From contig JAPFFF010000006.1 of the NCBI GenBank assembly GCA_039105265.1, forward strand, positions 3,038,001 through 3,102,000: a stretch of DNA of 64,000 nt. The letters run 5' to 3'. This DNA comes from Tritrichomonas musculus. Taxonomy: Eukaryota; Parabasalia; Tritrichomonadida; Tritrichomonadidae. The notes under the pieces are model-generated. The model saw only the letters and a program-made list of their open reading frames with translations, was not told the origin of the DNA and ran no database searches. The position numbers and the translations under genes are program-made. Positions 63,853 to 64,000 of the stretch are shown here, piece after piece (position 1 is the first letter of the stretch; the number at the start of each line of letters is the position of its first letter).

Positions 63853-64000
63853 TTATACTTTCTTTTTTTCTCCAAAAAAAAAGCATATATAAATAGATAC
63901 AATTTATAATACACCACTTTTGCTTATTTTTTTTTATTTTTTTTTTTTATCCCAAACTTATCCTAAAAAGTGACAAAAGGATAAATTTCCACAACTAAGT

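Overview
The window is nuclear DNA from a very AT-rich, intron-poor protist, most likely a parabasalid of the Tritrichomonas/Trichomonas group. Several lines point there. There are large single-exon genes, and four of them have a TCA-Py-(T/A) motif 4-20 bases before the ATG, like the trichomonad Initiator. Many stop codons sit in a TAAA context, which resembles the trichomonad poly(A) signal. Gene content also fits: an N-acetylneuraminate lyase, TKL and CAMK-like kinases, degenerate ankyrin, Sel1 and discoidin-type relics, and Tc1/mariner, IS481-type and hAT-like transposon debris. The lineage call is inference. I saw no rRNA, tRNA, CRISPR array or convincing spliceosomal intron.

Region 1-9.35 kb: AT-rich filler, a decayed ankyrin-repeat gene, a small broken reading frame, then a 1,827-codon gene. 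Its product has 14 repeats of about 110 residues followed by a C-terminal domain that I read as a CAMSAP-type CKK microtubule minus-end module. Region 9.36-16.8 kb: a mariner-like MITE with a hAT-like element inserted in it, a second small MITE, a dead kinase gene, an intact TKL-like kinase and a short orphan ORF. Region 16.8-19.2 kb: a hAT-like element with a perfect 8-bp duplication that carries two further elements. Region 19.4-36.2 kb is the gene-dense part: an SGNH esterase, a broken Sel1-repeat gene, a 2,543-codon VPS13-like bridge lipid-transfer protein with a fascin-like tail, a U1-70K homologue, a pseudokinase-N-acetylneuraminate lyase fusion, and an AMPK/SNF1-like kinase. Region 36.2-55.2 kb has essentially no host genes. 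It holds a 4-kb TTAA-flanked element, several TIR elements, a frameshifted Tc1/IS630 transposon, an IS481-like integrase, three hAT-like MITEs, and short perfect palindromes with a GAGC-NNN-GCTC core. Region 55.2-58.3 kb encodes a 1,022-residue coiled-coil protein. Region 58.3-64 kb is transposon debris, including a foldback with 248-bp arms that match at 244 positions, lying inside a hAT-like element, and a 1.36-kb element with 38-bp perfect TIRs.

The intact genes do not form one pathway. They cover cytoskeleton (CKK and coiled-coil proteins), membrane contact sites and lipid transport (VPS13), splicing (U1-70K), signalling (kinases), and carbohydrate or sialic-acid metabolism of probable bacterial origin (lyase, esterase). 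The best candidates for something undescribed are the CKK repeat protein, the pseudokinase-lyase fusion, and the set of nested non-autonomous elements whose target-site duplications can be read directly.
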